Below, piece after piece: positions 34,824 through 47,360 of a DNA stretch of 64,000 bases. Origin of the DNA: Odontesthes bonariensis (lineage: Eukaryota; Chordata; Actinopteri; Atheriniformes; Atherinopsidae); contig NC_134509.1 of assembly GCF_027942865.1 (NCBI RefSeq), positions 7,540,254-7,604,253 of the forward strand, read 5' to 3'. Under the pieces are notes generated by a model. The model saw only the letters and a list, made by a program, of their open reading frames with translations. It made no database searches and had not been told where the DNA came from. Numbering within the stretch: position 1 is the first letter of the stretch; each line of letters begins with the position of its first letter. Position numbers and translations under genes: made by a program.

Positions 34824-37800
34824 ATGTCTTCCATCGTTAAAACAGCCATGCGTTTATTTTTATTAGTGACAACCGCTCATTTTCACTCATTTCACGTTTG
34901 TAGTTCAAAAAGTGTAAGACCGCGGTCGGGTGACTCGACTTCGTACCGAATCCAAGAGTCTGCGTCGACTTTTCGGGCAAGAGCTGACCAAGAGAAGCAC
35001 CGACCGCAGGGCCAGCAGCGCTCGGTTGAACAGGTTTCTTGCCCCTCTACACGCAAATGCACTCAGTTACGTCCCCTCCAGCTTCGGCCAGACTCCGCTT
35101 CCAACCCCAGAGAGCAACTCCTACATATCAGCGAATTAAACCTGAAAGCTGGCATCAACTCTACGCTTTGGGTCATTGGTAATGTGAGCGTGGACCGAGG
35201 GTCCTCGGCTCCAGCCCCTGAAGATGGGTATCAAGCGGATTTTACAGGTTAACAGGGGGAACGCTACCGACTCCATCTTGTTTTGTTTGTTGGTTTTTCA
35301 CAGGTGTTGACATGTAATCTTCTTGAACTGTTTAGTGCTAATGTGTTTTTTTGTTGTTGTTGTTGTTGTTTTTTCCTCATAAATTGTCTGGAATCATGTT
35401 GCATGAACGTTTATTGCATTTGAAAGTTGAAATATGACTGAAGTAAAATCTGAACCGAACTGGTTTGGTGGTCCAGTTGCATTCTGTATAATTAATATAT
35501 ATATATAAGTTCCCTCAGGTGATAGACCTAGAGCAGTCGATGTTCACATTGTTCTTTTCTCCTCTAGGTTTTCCTGAAGTTCAGAGGAAGGTTGTGGCCC
35601 TATCATCTGACCCTGGTCCACGTTTCTCTGCGTTGGAGGCTATGCACCCTTTGGTGAAGTGCGATAAGAATGACATGACCTTCACTGCTTCTGGCCAAGG
35701 ATTGTCATACCTGTTGGTGGACAGAGGTAAGCTTATCGGATGCCTCTCTTTGAAGTGGAATTGGTGTTTGGGACTGGTAATGTTAGGGTGTAGTTCAACA
35801 CCCACAAATGCAGTGTGCAAATTGGAGATCGGCTCTTCTTGCAGAAAAAATTCTGAATCTTGTATTCTTTCACCTCTTGCCAGAATGCTAAATACGATTT
35901 GTAATCCGAACGAGTCAAATCCTCACGTTTTTGGTGATTTAACCAACATTTTGTCTCGACAGAGGGAGCCTCTCCCATCTCTGTTTTCCAGTTACCTCAA
36001 TACTGTGGTTACTCCGTGAAGGCAACATGGAGTAACCTGGAGATGATAGTGCCATATGATGGCTGCTTCATAACCCAAGAGGTACCAGCAGCATCTTTGC
36101 TATCATTTCACTCCTTTATGTCACACCTGTGCCCATTTGTAACCAACTTGTTTAATTTTTTTTTTCTCTGTCAGAATGGCAATTATGTGCTGCATATGCT
36201 GTGGTTGGGCAGCCTTTTGAAGATGTCCTGCCCGATAATGGCCGCAGCTTCTCCTTTGTCGCCCCCGTCTTCTCCTTCAGTCTTCTGCTCCCCCGACGGC
36301 ATGGCGGTGCAGATACGTGTTCAGAAGCAGGGTGTACCAGTGCTGGGAGTCCTCGGTATGTCGGCTTCACTGATGGCTCAGCATCTGCGCTTTTGGCTGT
36401 ATGCGCTGCACCTAATTCTGACATGTAACACATTCCACAGGAGCTGCAGTGTGCATTTCCTGAATAATTACATTTTTACATACAAAAAGGTCATGAGTTT
36501 AGTTCAAATCCTATAGCCACTGTTGATGGCCTGCGGGTTATTTGCTCAGAGATAGTTTGAAGTTGACAATGTTACAATTAAAAGTTTTAATTTCAGTGCC
36601 TGTTATGAACTGAAAAGAAAAGCTTTATTCATTCATAAGGTAAATTCTATAAGTTTATATGCCTATTTTTCAGAGCTGGATCATCCAAATAATTTTTTTG
36701 AATGAAAGTAGTTGTACTTTCATTCTTGCAAAATGAGGAAAACCAGATATTTTGTCCACCAGATATGAATTTCTCACACCACAAAGAGGGCTTTAAGACT
36801 TTGTTTTGACAAATGAATCGGCTACAGTTGGTATAAATGCTGTCGGTGGGGAATTTAGCTTTTTGCATGACAAAAGAAGCAAATGCTCCGACACAGTTCT
36901 TTAAACTGGAGATTTGTTTGCATTGAGCTGTTGCTGAGTTTCCGAGGAGTTCACTACATACAGTAAACCTCTCCATGAGTTAACAGGTAAAATCAGGTGA
37001 AGATTTACCCTTTTGTTATATAATTTATTTGCATATTGGTAAATAAATAGTTTTTCCCAGGTGAAGCTCTTTCAGAGAAATTTGATGTCTGAACTTTAAA
37101 CTCATTCCCTGTAATTAGTCCGATTACGGTTCTTTTGAGTAATTTCCCAAAAGAAATTGTGAACTTGAAAGATTGTTGTCAATAGTTTAGAACTGAAGAG
37201 GCCTTTATGAAGAGAAGTGAAACTTTTTCAAGAACAAAGAAAATGAATTCCAGCTGGTCTTATTCAAGCTCTGGGGATTGGAAGATTGTTGGCTTGAAAT
37301 GTGATTTAGTTCAGATGGACTGAGGCGTGTATATTTTTACATCATTGGGTTAATGTTTCAATTTTCTAGTCCAGCTGGGTGGTGACCAAAAGAACGAGGT
37401 CGTGTAACTAAAACAAGAAATCTGGAGAATAAGAAGGCACATCTAACCCTGAAGTGCAAATCACAACGGCAAAAGAGAAAACGCAACATTAACCAAAACG
37501 GAAAAGGGAGGTACCCTCGGGCGACATGAATCGTCGCTGATTGGACTGGTGGTGGTCCGTCCTTTGAACCGGAAGGACTATGGTTTACATGTTTTCAAAA
37601 TATGAGCGCTGCTAGTGACAACGTACATGCTGCTATTAAAGAATATTTTGATGCGAATATCCGGTCTTACATCATGCTGCTTTCTCTCGACGTTAACAAA
37701 AAGGTATTGACAAGATGTTATTAAACCTTATATGGAGGTTTCTCTCTTGCCATTGTGATTTGCACTTCAGGGCCACCGTATGAAGCTCTACCCATGCTGT

Positions 37801-40800
37801 TTCCTACCCACAACACAAATGAAGTAATGGTTCAAGGCGACAATAAACCCGAGTGAGACTGGTAGCAGCAGCTTTGTGGACCTCTACTTCTGTAGTTCAC
37901 GGGGGATTAAGGAGCTACATACAGGATTAAATTCCAGTTAAAAGTCAGTCATTCCTCCTTTAGATTTTAACTCCATAAACTGAGCTTCACTGTTGGTCCA
38001 GTCCTGTGTTGTTTTTGTTTTTTTAAACCTTTTTAGATGGTAATGTTAAGAACTGTTGCTGTTAACAAGTATATTTTAGTATAGGGAGACCTGCTGGGTA
38101 TGCAGTAACTTCAGCTACTTAAATGATGTTCTGAACGAACGAATGTTTCTTTTTTTTTTTTTTCTCCTTATAGTCCGCTTTAACGTTTCATTTAAAAATA
38201 AAAAAAGAAGAAAAAACCCTCTGACTGCTAAAGATGAGTGACTGACCGTCGATTGACTTCATAAGAATGACAGTAGTTTATTATCTGTTTTACAGTGAAT
38301 GGAACTTTGAGCCCGTTTGTGTCTGAACTGTGTGCGTTCCAGGTTGACTCACAACCTCAGGACCATATCTTCATCATTTCCCACAGTGCTCCTTGTATTA
38401 CTGTTGATGTAAGTTGTCTGATGTAGAAGGGTCGTTGTAGCAGGTGGCTTGTGACAACACTAACTTTTTTTTCTTTCTTTTTTTTGACAGAATGGTCCTC
38501 AACTCAAGCTTGTATTTGATCATCAAGAATATGTTCTCTCCTGCCCAGTCATTCCTCAGTTTACCCACACCCACTCTCCGCCTCAGGATCCTCCTTCGTC
38601 TCCTGGTGTCCTTCAGCTTCCCCTCAATACTGATCCTGCCAGAACTGTACCCACTTCCCCCCTTTCTACCCCATCTCAAACTCAAAATCAGGAGCAGGCT
38701 GCCCAACTTCCAGGCTATCCCTACTACCCATACCCTGGTCTCCAGTACCACCAACTGCCCCAGGTCAACCCTTCTGCCCCACAGTCCTCCCATCCACTTC
38801 AGCCCACCATTAGCACCCCTCCAGAGTCCCAGCAGCAGAGGTTCCAGTACCCTTCAGGACCTGGCATGTCGTCTTATGCTTTTAGCAGGCACCTGCGGTA
38901 TCCTCCTCCTCACAATTATTTAGTGCGAGATCATTTTCCCCATCAATTTCATAAATTATCAAATGGTCCTTCTCCATATAACCCCCATCTTCCATACCAT
39001 TACATAGCATTGACTCCAACAATACAAAAAGAGCCCAAACTTCCACCAAGTTCTTATCACCCTGAGTACCATCCTCTGGCACCTTATCAACCCACATCCA
39101 CAGCAACACCAGGTACCCAAGCACCCGCTCCTCTCCCTTCTCCCTCTCCATTAAAACAGCCTACAGGTCCACAGCATCAAACCAGTCCACAGTTTCCTTA
39201 CTATCCTCAGTGGCCAGTTTTCCACCCTGCTTCACATCCTTCTGCTCCAGCCGGTAATCCCACAGCCAGTACCAGTGGCAGTTCCAGCCAGTCGTATGTC
39301 CAAAGTCCCTCTTACTTTCCACTGCCTACAGATCTACCACCTGCCAGAGAGAAGCCTCAGAAACCAGAGGCACCTCAAGACATGTGCCTGTCGTCCAGTG
39401 ACCCCTCTTGTAGCGATTATCCTTATCATCATATTTTCCACCCACAACACTACGACCAACCCTATCCCTCATTGCCCAGCTATCCGCAGATCCAACCTCC
39501 AGTGACAAAAATTCCTTCCACAACCATTCCTTGGCTCGGTCCACAGACTCCCTATCTCCAGTGTCTAAAGGGGAAGCTGGTTGTCTTGCTGCCTTTCGCC
39601 GACCCAGATTCCATCCAGGTCAGAGGTGAGTACCTGTGCAACTACAAAACCTCTCTTCCTTCCTTAAGGCCGGCGCACACCTTTACGATGTCATCGTTTG
39701 TCGGGTGATCGGCATAACAATTCGGACCGTATTTGACACGCTCGCACGTCCACTGCACACACTTGCGAACCTACGAGTTTTTTGACCGAATGTTATCACA
39801 TGACCGAAATAGGAAGCCACAAATCATGTGACTTTCAAACTGGAGGCAGCCATGTTTGTGTCGTAGTCGACCAATGTGACTAAGTGCGCTATTCCCATTG
39901 GCTGTTTAAATAATCCTGCGCGATGACATCGGAACAGAGACCGCACACACATACGATTGTATTCAGCACAAGGAAATATCAAACATGTTTGATTTGATCC
40001 GATGAAACGACAAAATCGTCTGTCGGCTGCTACCGCACACCTTTACGATTCCCATGCGAAGTCATCGGGCCGACAAAATCGTACATGAATCGTAAAGGTG
40101 TGCGCCGGTCTTTAGAAGTATAGGCAAGGCAATTTTATTTATAGAGCACAATTCATACACAAGGCAATTCAAAGTTTATTCAAGCTATGCATTTAAAAAA
40201 ACATGATGTTTAAAATATATAAAGTTACATAAAGTCAACTTGCATATGTTGTTTTTTTAGGTGATGACATGGAAGCATTGCATTATTTGTGCTTATTGCC
40301 AATTTGGTGAACAAATTCAAGTTTCAATGTTTTATTTCGTGGGGATTTTCTTTGTGTGTATTTTTGTTTAAGGAGAGTTTTTTTTGGAGACTAGGGTTTT
40401 CTGTTTCCTCTGAGGTCTTAAATCCTGCGATGAGGCAGATTGTTTTTTGTTTGTTTTTTTTACTTGTTGACTTTGCCTGATGAGTCTCTCAAGTTTCTAG
40501 AAGGAGTGCCCTTGAGCATCTTTTCAGAGATTGCTGTTCCTCTTTTTATGGAGGAAAACTTACACATTAGTCATAGCTGAGTATTTTCATTTTGAAGCTG
40601 TTTCATTTGAAATATTATGCCCTCTAGAAATCAGTTTATCTTCTGCTCATTGAAACTGTCCCATTAGCAGAAGTTTGGATTATTTTTTTTTTTTTAAGTC
40701 ACTTTATATGGTAACTTGCTCTAGGACACTCTTTCTGAATAACTTAGAATTTTAAAATGTGTAGATTTTGATACTGCTGTCCAAGATCTAACAACCACAG

Positions 40801-41222
40801 TTTGTTTCAGACCACCTAAAAACCTGGCTGCTCCTGTCCAGCGTGTCTCAGCTTTGTGGGTACATGCTGCAGAGGACTACTGGCCATGGGGTAATCCTCC
40901 TCTCTCCTCTGCCTGCCTGCCACAGCCAGTTACAAGTGAGGCTCCCCATGACTCTTGTCTGTTCGCTGCCTGTGCATGTTTACATAGATTCTTTATTTAT
41001 GCCTTTTTGTGTGTGGTTACGCAAACGTTTACATTCCTGACTGCCGGGACCACTCTTCACTTTAATCCTTATGACAGTACCCATGATGAAAATGCAAAGC
41101 AACTCTTTATTTAAATAATGCAACTTGCAACAACTGCACTTAATAAATGCATAGAAGTGCAGAATTGTACCGGTATTTAATTTGTTAGACTTTTGGTTTA
41201 AGTTCTATAGTTTGTTGTGATT

Positions 41223-41284
<62 letters not shown>

Positions 41285-44200
41285 CCCGCTATTCCGAGTA
41301 AACAAAATTCTGGATGCGATGCTAAAAATCTCTTTGCATATAATGTCCAACACCATTTAGAGCAAATTATTTTGGGCTGCTGGGGCTGGCAGTTTGTACA
41401 GCTGGATGTGGGACTACAGCACTTTACACCAGAAGTCTCCCTTGTTCATAGAAAACACCGACGAGCACTTTTTCTTTTTAGGATGGATCCCATTAAGAAT
41501 AAGAGGCATTTGTGCAGCTTTCATCTGTGCAGGGTGGATTGATTATTTATTTTTTTCTGTTTGTGCAGCCATGCTGATGAGAACGCAATGTTTTTGTGAG
41601 ATGAGCTCAATTCAGACTTTATTTTAAATGTGGTAGCAAAAAAAAAAACATGCTTGGTTGTTCTTATGTATTGATTTTTCTTCCTTGCTAGCCTCCAGCG
41701 AGCATTTCCTTACCCATAAGGTATTGGGACCTCTCCATTTGGCAGAATAAGACCTGGGACCTGCGATGCCCTTATCAAAGTGTAGCTGAAACTCCTGCAC
41801 CAGCCGTCCCGTCCATTTCTCCGCCCTCACCAAGCACCACCAAAGACGAGATCAGCCCGTTTGTCACAAGGACCAAAGTCTTCTGCTTCTCCCAGCAGAT
41901 GACTGTACTGCTCCCCCCCGGTCCCGTTTCAGAAATAGCAGTTAAAGGTGTGTCTCTACTGGTCTGCGATGGTTTATGTGTTCCAGGTGCATATGGTTGC
42001 TATCAGTTCCGCATGAGTCCAGATGGCTCAGCGACTGATGTGCAGCGGGGCGAGGTAGAAGTGAGTTTGGGTTTTCATTTTGACAGAAGAATTTCTCTTT
42101 CTGTGTTTTAAAAGCTGTGATTGTGTACTTTCAAGTCTTTCAAAAATAATTTTTTGAAATTGAACATCTGTATTTTATTAGACATCAAGGGGAACCAGGT
42201 GAACCTCCTTGAAGCCCCAAAAGACTGTGGGTATTATGCAGATGTTGGCAAAGATGGCAAAATCAATTTGATTCTCCAGTTACATTCACACTGTCATATG
42301 AGTGTGCAGGCAAGTATTGACTCCAAATTTCACAGTAATCATATGACCTTTTTGGTTTTTTGTACCTTTAACTCTTATATCGATGCTTTCCTCATAAGGG
42401 CGCCAACTATGTCATCACCGTCATCTACATGACAGAAAGTGGAAGAAAGGAGGCTCATGTTTCCTGTCCAGTTGTGATTCCGAGGTCTGAGAATGGTAGA
42501 TACTTTTTTTTTTTTTTTGTGTTTGCTTGTTTGTTTACTTCTCTGGAAGGCTGCTCAATTTGCCAAAGGCTGTTTTCTCAAGTTCAGTTATATTAACTGT
42601 AGCTCTGACATTTGTCATGCTACCCCTCAGAGTGCAACCTTCATAGCGAATACCGTCTCCCCTGTGGATCCAGCTCTGTATCCCAGACACAGTGCCTCTC
42701 CATGGGCTGCTGCTTCGACAAGCACCCCCCTGCCTGCTACTACCCCATGGATGGTGAGCAGCACTCTATGTCCCTACTGGCATTTTTACGCCACTTAGTT
42801 AAATACAGTTGAGCTGTTTTGCGTGCAGAAATGTAAGAACTACAGCTGCTGGATGTGTGAAGAAGCATATTCAGAGCCAGCACAGCGTGATTGGAGCTGG
42901 CAGTGACGCAGAATGTGAAAAGGCTTAAAGAAACCTTGGGTCTCATTATCAATTGCCTCCTGAGATTTGACCTTTTGTTCATTTGACCTTTTCATAATTG
43001 TGGATGTGTATCTGTTTGTGTGTGTTTGTGTCCCCCTCCAGAGTGCACTATTGACCGCCGCATGATCTTCTACGTGCCCGCCTCCCTCACAGACCCCCCT
43101 CTTTCCCCTGGTCTGCTAGTTGCTGCCAACAACTCGACCTGCAAACCTCAGAAAGCGACCTCTGAGTATGCATTGTTCAATATCCCAATGGATGGCTGTG
43201 GGACACGCCGAGTGGTGAGATTTACCTGTGTCATGAAAACATGACACAAAATACTGAGAAGTTGAATAGGACAATATACAATGTAAGAACACAGTGTTTC
43301 CCACACATAGACTAATTCGTGGCGGTGCGCCACAGATTAAACACCGGCCGCCACATATTGCGTTTCGTTATTATTTTTTTTTAACGCTATTTAAAAAATA
43401 CTCGTATTCGTTAAGCTGCATTTCCTTTCCCTGCTCTACCTCCGTCTCTCTGTCCCTCGCGTCTCTCTCGCATAGCCTACACACACACACAGCCCCTCCC
43501 CTCCGTGCTTCCCTGGAAGCGTGGAAGCTTACTAGCTTAGATTAGCTCTATAGCTCTGGCTCAACCGAAAGAAGACTGCTGGCGAAATTCACGAAAGGTT
43601 GGTATCACGTGCACCTTTATAAAATCACACATTAAAAAGTCCTATAAAAATATTTTATATTTTGAATACAATGTTGTCCCGACCCGACCCATAGCAAACA
43701 AGCGATTACGCCTTCTTTATAAAGTTAACTAGTCGCAAGTTTGTCGTTTAAAAAAAAAAAAATGTAGTTGGGTTGTCGAGGTCAAAACACTATCAGCTGT
43801 GAATCAAATAAAGTAGTTTTTTTAAACTCTTACACTGAATGTTTGCTGCTTCAATCCAGATGAGTATTGAAAAATATTTTCCGCGATTGAAAAAGAGACG
43901 TGCGTGTTGATGAGGACCAGCCTGAACCGGAGGTATCAGTCTGAAACAGAGCTGAACAGTCCGACCAGTGTAATTAGCTATGTTATTAATTTGTTTACAA
44001 TGAAGTTGTGAAAATCTGCAGATAAGCCGCACCTGTGTCACCCACCCAGGTGTCACACATCCTTACGTCCCCCATAATTTTCCTTGATGGAGAAATTATC
44101 CAGGTTCTTAACTCCCAATGTGACATATATGTCACATTACAGATCTCTGACAGTGGGGGGTGGTATTTTGGATAAAAATTCTGAAATGGGTTCTATGTGG

Positions 44201-47200
44201 TCTGTTTAGTCTGTGTTATAACCCCCTTAATTTTAATTTAAGTAGAAATGGGTCTGGGTTCTTATGGGTTAATACAATAAAGTTCTGTGTGACCAATTAT
44301 TAACGAAGGAATTATTTTGAAGAATTTTTTTACCCCCCCCCCCCCCCGGCCCACCACCACCACACATTGCCTTCACATCTGTGGGAAACACTGAAGAACA
44401 ACATGTTTGGATCCTCTGGGCTGTCTGATTCAGTTGATTTAAGGATAATGAATTCCTTGTTTGTCTTAAATCACAAGACAAATGAACAGATCTTGCATTT
44501 ATTTCCTGTATGGCGAAAGACTGATACATTCCTGATCATAAATTATGTTATTTATGTGTTATTGTGATTTATATTGGGAAAATCAGAAGAGCAGCTCTTT
44601 CTAATGTGACTGAGACTGTTGATGCAGAGCGCCATCACACCATTGGTAAGAAAAATCTATCATCTGCTACGTAGACATATGACTGTAGGGTAGCAGTGCA
44701 TTAACTTCTTGTTAAAAAGATGAATATGCATTTAAGTGTCCAGTGGTGCACAGACTATGAAGCCTGGTCAGCAGAGTCGGAGGCATAGTCAGATTGTACA
44801 AGCTGAGGAAATCCAGGGGGTGTGTTATGCTGTGGTAGTGTTTAGGTTCACTTGGAGGGAGCAATCACTTCAAATCAGTACAGAGATGTTTTGAGTGATC
44901 ACCTTAAACTTTTGATGAAGCATTTCTACTGCGTTGAGTGGTCTCTACCAAGGTGATGATGACCCTGTCCATATTTGCCAGGAAAGCTCATTCGTCGTAT
45001 TCGTTGCCCTTTTTTTTTTTCCCCCCTTGGGTGAATGGAAATGTGGTCTTTGTCTGTTTCAAGTAAGATTAGATGAGCATTTTGGGGATTCTAAATGAAA
45101 AATAACATGGCGTGACAAACAAGCTCTTTCTGGACCAAAGCGGCACAGTAAACTCGTTTGACTGACGCTCTATTAATCACTGACTCTTCGGTTCTTCAGA
45201 TACTTGTTTGTCATGATCCTCAGAAACCTATAGAATATCTCCTGTTTTAACCCCTGTAAACAAACAAAGTCTTGTATTTGGTCGTGTCTACATACAGAAT
45301 TGCATTTCTACTTCTGTCTTAACAGGTGGTGTCGAAGACTGTTGTTTATATGGTGGAGATTACCAACGTGATACAAACAGTCGGCCTCAACTATGGCATC
45401 ATCACAAGGGATTCTCCTGTCAGGTCAGCTCATGTTCCTGCCTGTTAAGTTACCCACAGTGTTCACAGCAAGCGCCTGCACTGTGTCACAGCTCCATCAG
45501 AGCTGCCAGAGATGATCAGCCTCTGTTGGAACTGATGTGGGTGTTCCCTCTTTGGTCCTTGAATTGCACATTCCTAGCTTTAGTCTGCGGTTCTGTTTTT
45601 GCTGTGTAGGTTTTTGTTTTAGATATGCTGTGTTGTGCTCATCACAATGAAGTTTATTTGCTGCAGAAAGCTTCTTTTTTTTTATGCTCTCTACATGTTC
45701 TGACAAACCAAAATAGAGGTTAATGACAGGAACTGCTGTGAGTGAGACTGTAGTGTCTGTTGAAATAATGGGTACAAATTCACAGGTAAAAAGTGTTGGA
45801 ATCTTCAAACGGTCACAAATGTCTGTTCAGTGAAACATGAACACTGCTGGCAAAACAAATGTGAACTCTGAATGAAGCTGCTCACAGCAGATGCTTCCCC
45901 TGAACTAATTCCAGTGCACACTGAGGGAGTATTGGATGTAGATGTTTGGTTCATTTAAACAATGAGTGGGAGCTGAAGTGAAAGGAATGATGGAGGCAAC
46001 TCTGTTGCAAGTCGAGCTCTGTTTTTACATTCAGACAACAAATGAGGGCAGAAATGACAATGAACTAAATTCTAAAGTCGCTGTAGTTTTTTGTATTGTT
46101 GTGCTTTCAGTCTCCTGTCATTTTCAGGCTGCTGGTGGAGTGCAGGTATGTGCCAGGAACGTCTCTGAGTGTGAGCTATGTGGTTAAAACGCCCACCTTG
46201 GGTCCAGAAATTCACACTCAAGGTGTGTTTGGAGTCCAGCTCAGGATTGCCAAAGGTAGATGATCTTCTTTTTTTTTTTTTTTTTTTTCTCAATATCTAA
46301 GGAATTAAGTTAAATCAAATTTACATTTGTTTCTGAGACACCAAAGTTTTGCTGGTTGGGAAGTCAGGCTAACAAACCTAATAAAGGCCAAATTCTCTAT
46401 CAGTATCTGATTATTAAGCACTTTAAAAAAAAAAAAAATGTATATAGTTTTTGATTATGTAAAATGTAATTTAACAAAACTGTTTTTTCTCTTCTGATAC
46501 ACCCAACTGCATTAGATGCGCACTACAATAGCTACTACCCACAGTATCACCAGCCTCTGCACATGTTGCTGGGGAAACCTCTCCATCTTGAAGTGCGGCT
46601 CCTCAACTCCCCAGATCCCAGTTTGGTGCTGCTGGTGCACTTCTGTGTTGCCTACCCTCGCTCTGGAAAAGCTGTGTGGGTGCTTCTTTACAACGGGTAT
46701 GTCAGAACATCCACTGTGTGAGCACAACACACAAACTGAAGAGGTGGCTGCAGATGGCACTTAAACTGCCATTGTTCTGTGCACACATGAATGTGGCTCG
46801 TGAATTTGATATTACTCTGTAGGTGTCCAAACCCCTTGGATCCGGAACCACCAAAGACGGTGCTGGCTTACCCTAAACCAGCACCTTCTCCTCAGAGTCA
46901 GACACGCCGCTTCACCATCAGCACCTTCCAGTTCCTGCCTGATGGTGAGTTCCAGGACATGGATGAAGAGGTAAGGCTGGGCAGAGACATTTGAGGTTAA
47001 TCAGTAATGTTTTGGAAATACTTTGTTTATATGCTTTTATTGTTTTTATTATCTTTTTGATTGATGTCCTCTCTAGTCTGCGGGGTCTCGACTAGAGGTC
47101 CGTCTGGAAACAGGCCTATATCTACTTTTTATTTAGATCTAATACTTGACATGATTTATGATGAGACCTGTGAAGAGACCATTTCATAAGCTACAGATTT

Positions 47201-47360
47201 CAGCCAGTACCCTGCAGCTGTTGTCATAGTACACTTCACACTCGACACTGCATAAATGGCTGCTTTACTTGTTCCTCCCTCTCAGGTCTACTTCATGTGT
47301 TCAACTGAAATCTGCTCGCCCCGCGATGGGCCTTGTGTTGAGGGATGCTTTGGCCACTGA
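34824..47360 (+). CDS. zp1: Zona pellucida sperm-binding protein 1-like egg-coat protein, 17 coding exons, about 1220 aa
   Basis: Coding exons: 34824-35247, 35568-35726, 35963-36081, 36175-36355, 38296-38408, 38491-39625, 40811-40935, 41692-41947, 42182-42309, 42399-42495, 42631-42753, 43042-43214, 45326-45423, 46128-46255, 46516-46696, 46823-46970, 47286-47360 (3663 nt, frame intact). A signal peptide (about residues 1-28) is followed by two ZP-N-like units (to about 350), a Pro/Gln/Ser/Tyr-rich stretch (355-690), two more ZP-N-like units (about 690-910; the last has APKDCGY and SHCHMSV), a six-Cys trefoil domain (913-953) and a ZP module (954-1196) with CGTRR and YMVEITN. Trefoil plus ZP module marks the ZP1/ZP4 group. 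The protein would be a secreted structural part of the egg chorion. It ends right after the ZP-C cysteines with no membrane anchor. Exon 1 extent and start are the least certain points. Confidence 0.85.
35352..35370. repeat. (TTG)n microsatellite in zp1 intron 1
   Basis: About six tandem TTG units in the short intron between zp1 exons 1 and 2. Confidence 0.85.
37447..37772. mobile_element. Possible short inverted-repeat element in zp1 intron 4
   Basis: CCCTGAAGTGCAAATCACAA at the left and, in reverse orientation, the same 20 bases at the right end (about 37753-37772) frame about 325 bp. The next bases also match (CGGCAAAAGAGA against TGGCAAGAGAGA), giving arms of about 32 bp. No clear target duplication was found. 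It is probably a non-autonomous DNA transposon. Confidence 0.55.
38491..39625 (+). other. zp1: zp1 exon 6: single 1.1-kb exon for the Pro-rich domain
   Basis: The exon begins by completing a ZP-N-like unit (CPVIPQ), then encodes about 330 residues very rich in Pro, Gln, Ser, Tyr and His (repeated PxYxPxxP-type blocks), and ends in the first strand of the next ZP-N-like unit (YLQCLKGKLVVLLPFADPDS). Low-complexity Pro/Gln segments are typical of teleost and avian ZP1-type coat proteins, where they are transglutaminase substrates. That role here is inferred. Confidence 0.8.
39667..40111. mobile_element. Harbinger-type MITE with TTA target duplication in zp1 intron 6
   Basis: AGGCCGGCGCACACCTTTAC at the left and ATCGTAAAGGTGTGCGCCGG plus TCT at the right are inverted copies with one mismatch (23 bp). 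The flanking TTA at 39664-39666 and 40112-40114 is a 3-bp target duplication of the TWA type used by PIF/Harbinger elements. The 445-bp copy has no coding capacity. It begins only 41 bases after the exon 6 donor. Confidence 0.8.
40124..40230 (+). repeat. Common teleost repeat (GGCAAGGCAATTTTATTTATAG type)
   Basis: GGCAAGGCAATTTTATTTAT followed by AGAGCACAATTCATACACAA and GGCAATTCAAAG matches a very frequent fish interspersed repeat. It follows directly after the MITE. The family is not named. Confidence 0.55.
41226..41284. repeat. Poly(T) run of about 59 bases in zp1 intron 7
   Basis: Uninterrupted T homopolymer within the intron, about 410 bases before the exon 8 acceptor. Its exact length may be affected by sequencing or assembly error. 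It could also be the tail of a minus-strand retroposed copy. Confidence 0.9.
42631..42753 (+). other. zp1: zp1 exon 11: trefoil (P-type) domain
   Basis: This exon encodes one trefoil domain: ECNLHSEYRLPCG, then QTQCLSMGCCFDKHPPACYY. The order C-C-C-CC-C with GCCFD is diagnostic. It starts and ends in the same phase, as expected for a shuffled module, and sits directly before the ZP module as in ZP1 and ZP4. Confidence 0.93.
43292..44393. mobile_element. Non-autonomous hAT-like element in zp1 intron 12
   Basis: The element begins CAGTGTTTCCCACAC and ends GTGGGAAACACTG, inverted termini of the CAGTG type seen in hAT transposons. AAGAACA flanks both sides exactly (43285-43291 and 44394-44400), a 7-bp match to the expected 8-bp duplication. 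The roughly 1.1-kb interior has no recognisable transposase and includes a C-rich run near 44333-44347. Confidence 0.8.

Noticed and set aside
35519-36019. 166-aa single-frame ORF across the zp1 5' region
   Set aside because: It reads through two zp1 exons and the intron between them; the spliced frame explains the conserved ZP-N-like residues better.
38340-38408. zp1 exon 5 starting at the TTCCAG|GTTGAC acceptor
   Set aside because: Joined to exon 4 it would give an immediate stop. The acceptor at 38295 keeps the frame and adds the expected ZP-N cysteine (SELCAF).
44600-44650. Possible micro-exon before GTAAG in zp1 intron 12
   Set aside because: It has a donor-like end, but inclusion is not needed: exons 12 and 13 already join in frame (CGTRRV to VVSKTVVYM) as in other ZP modules.
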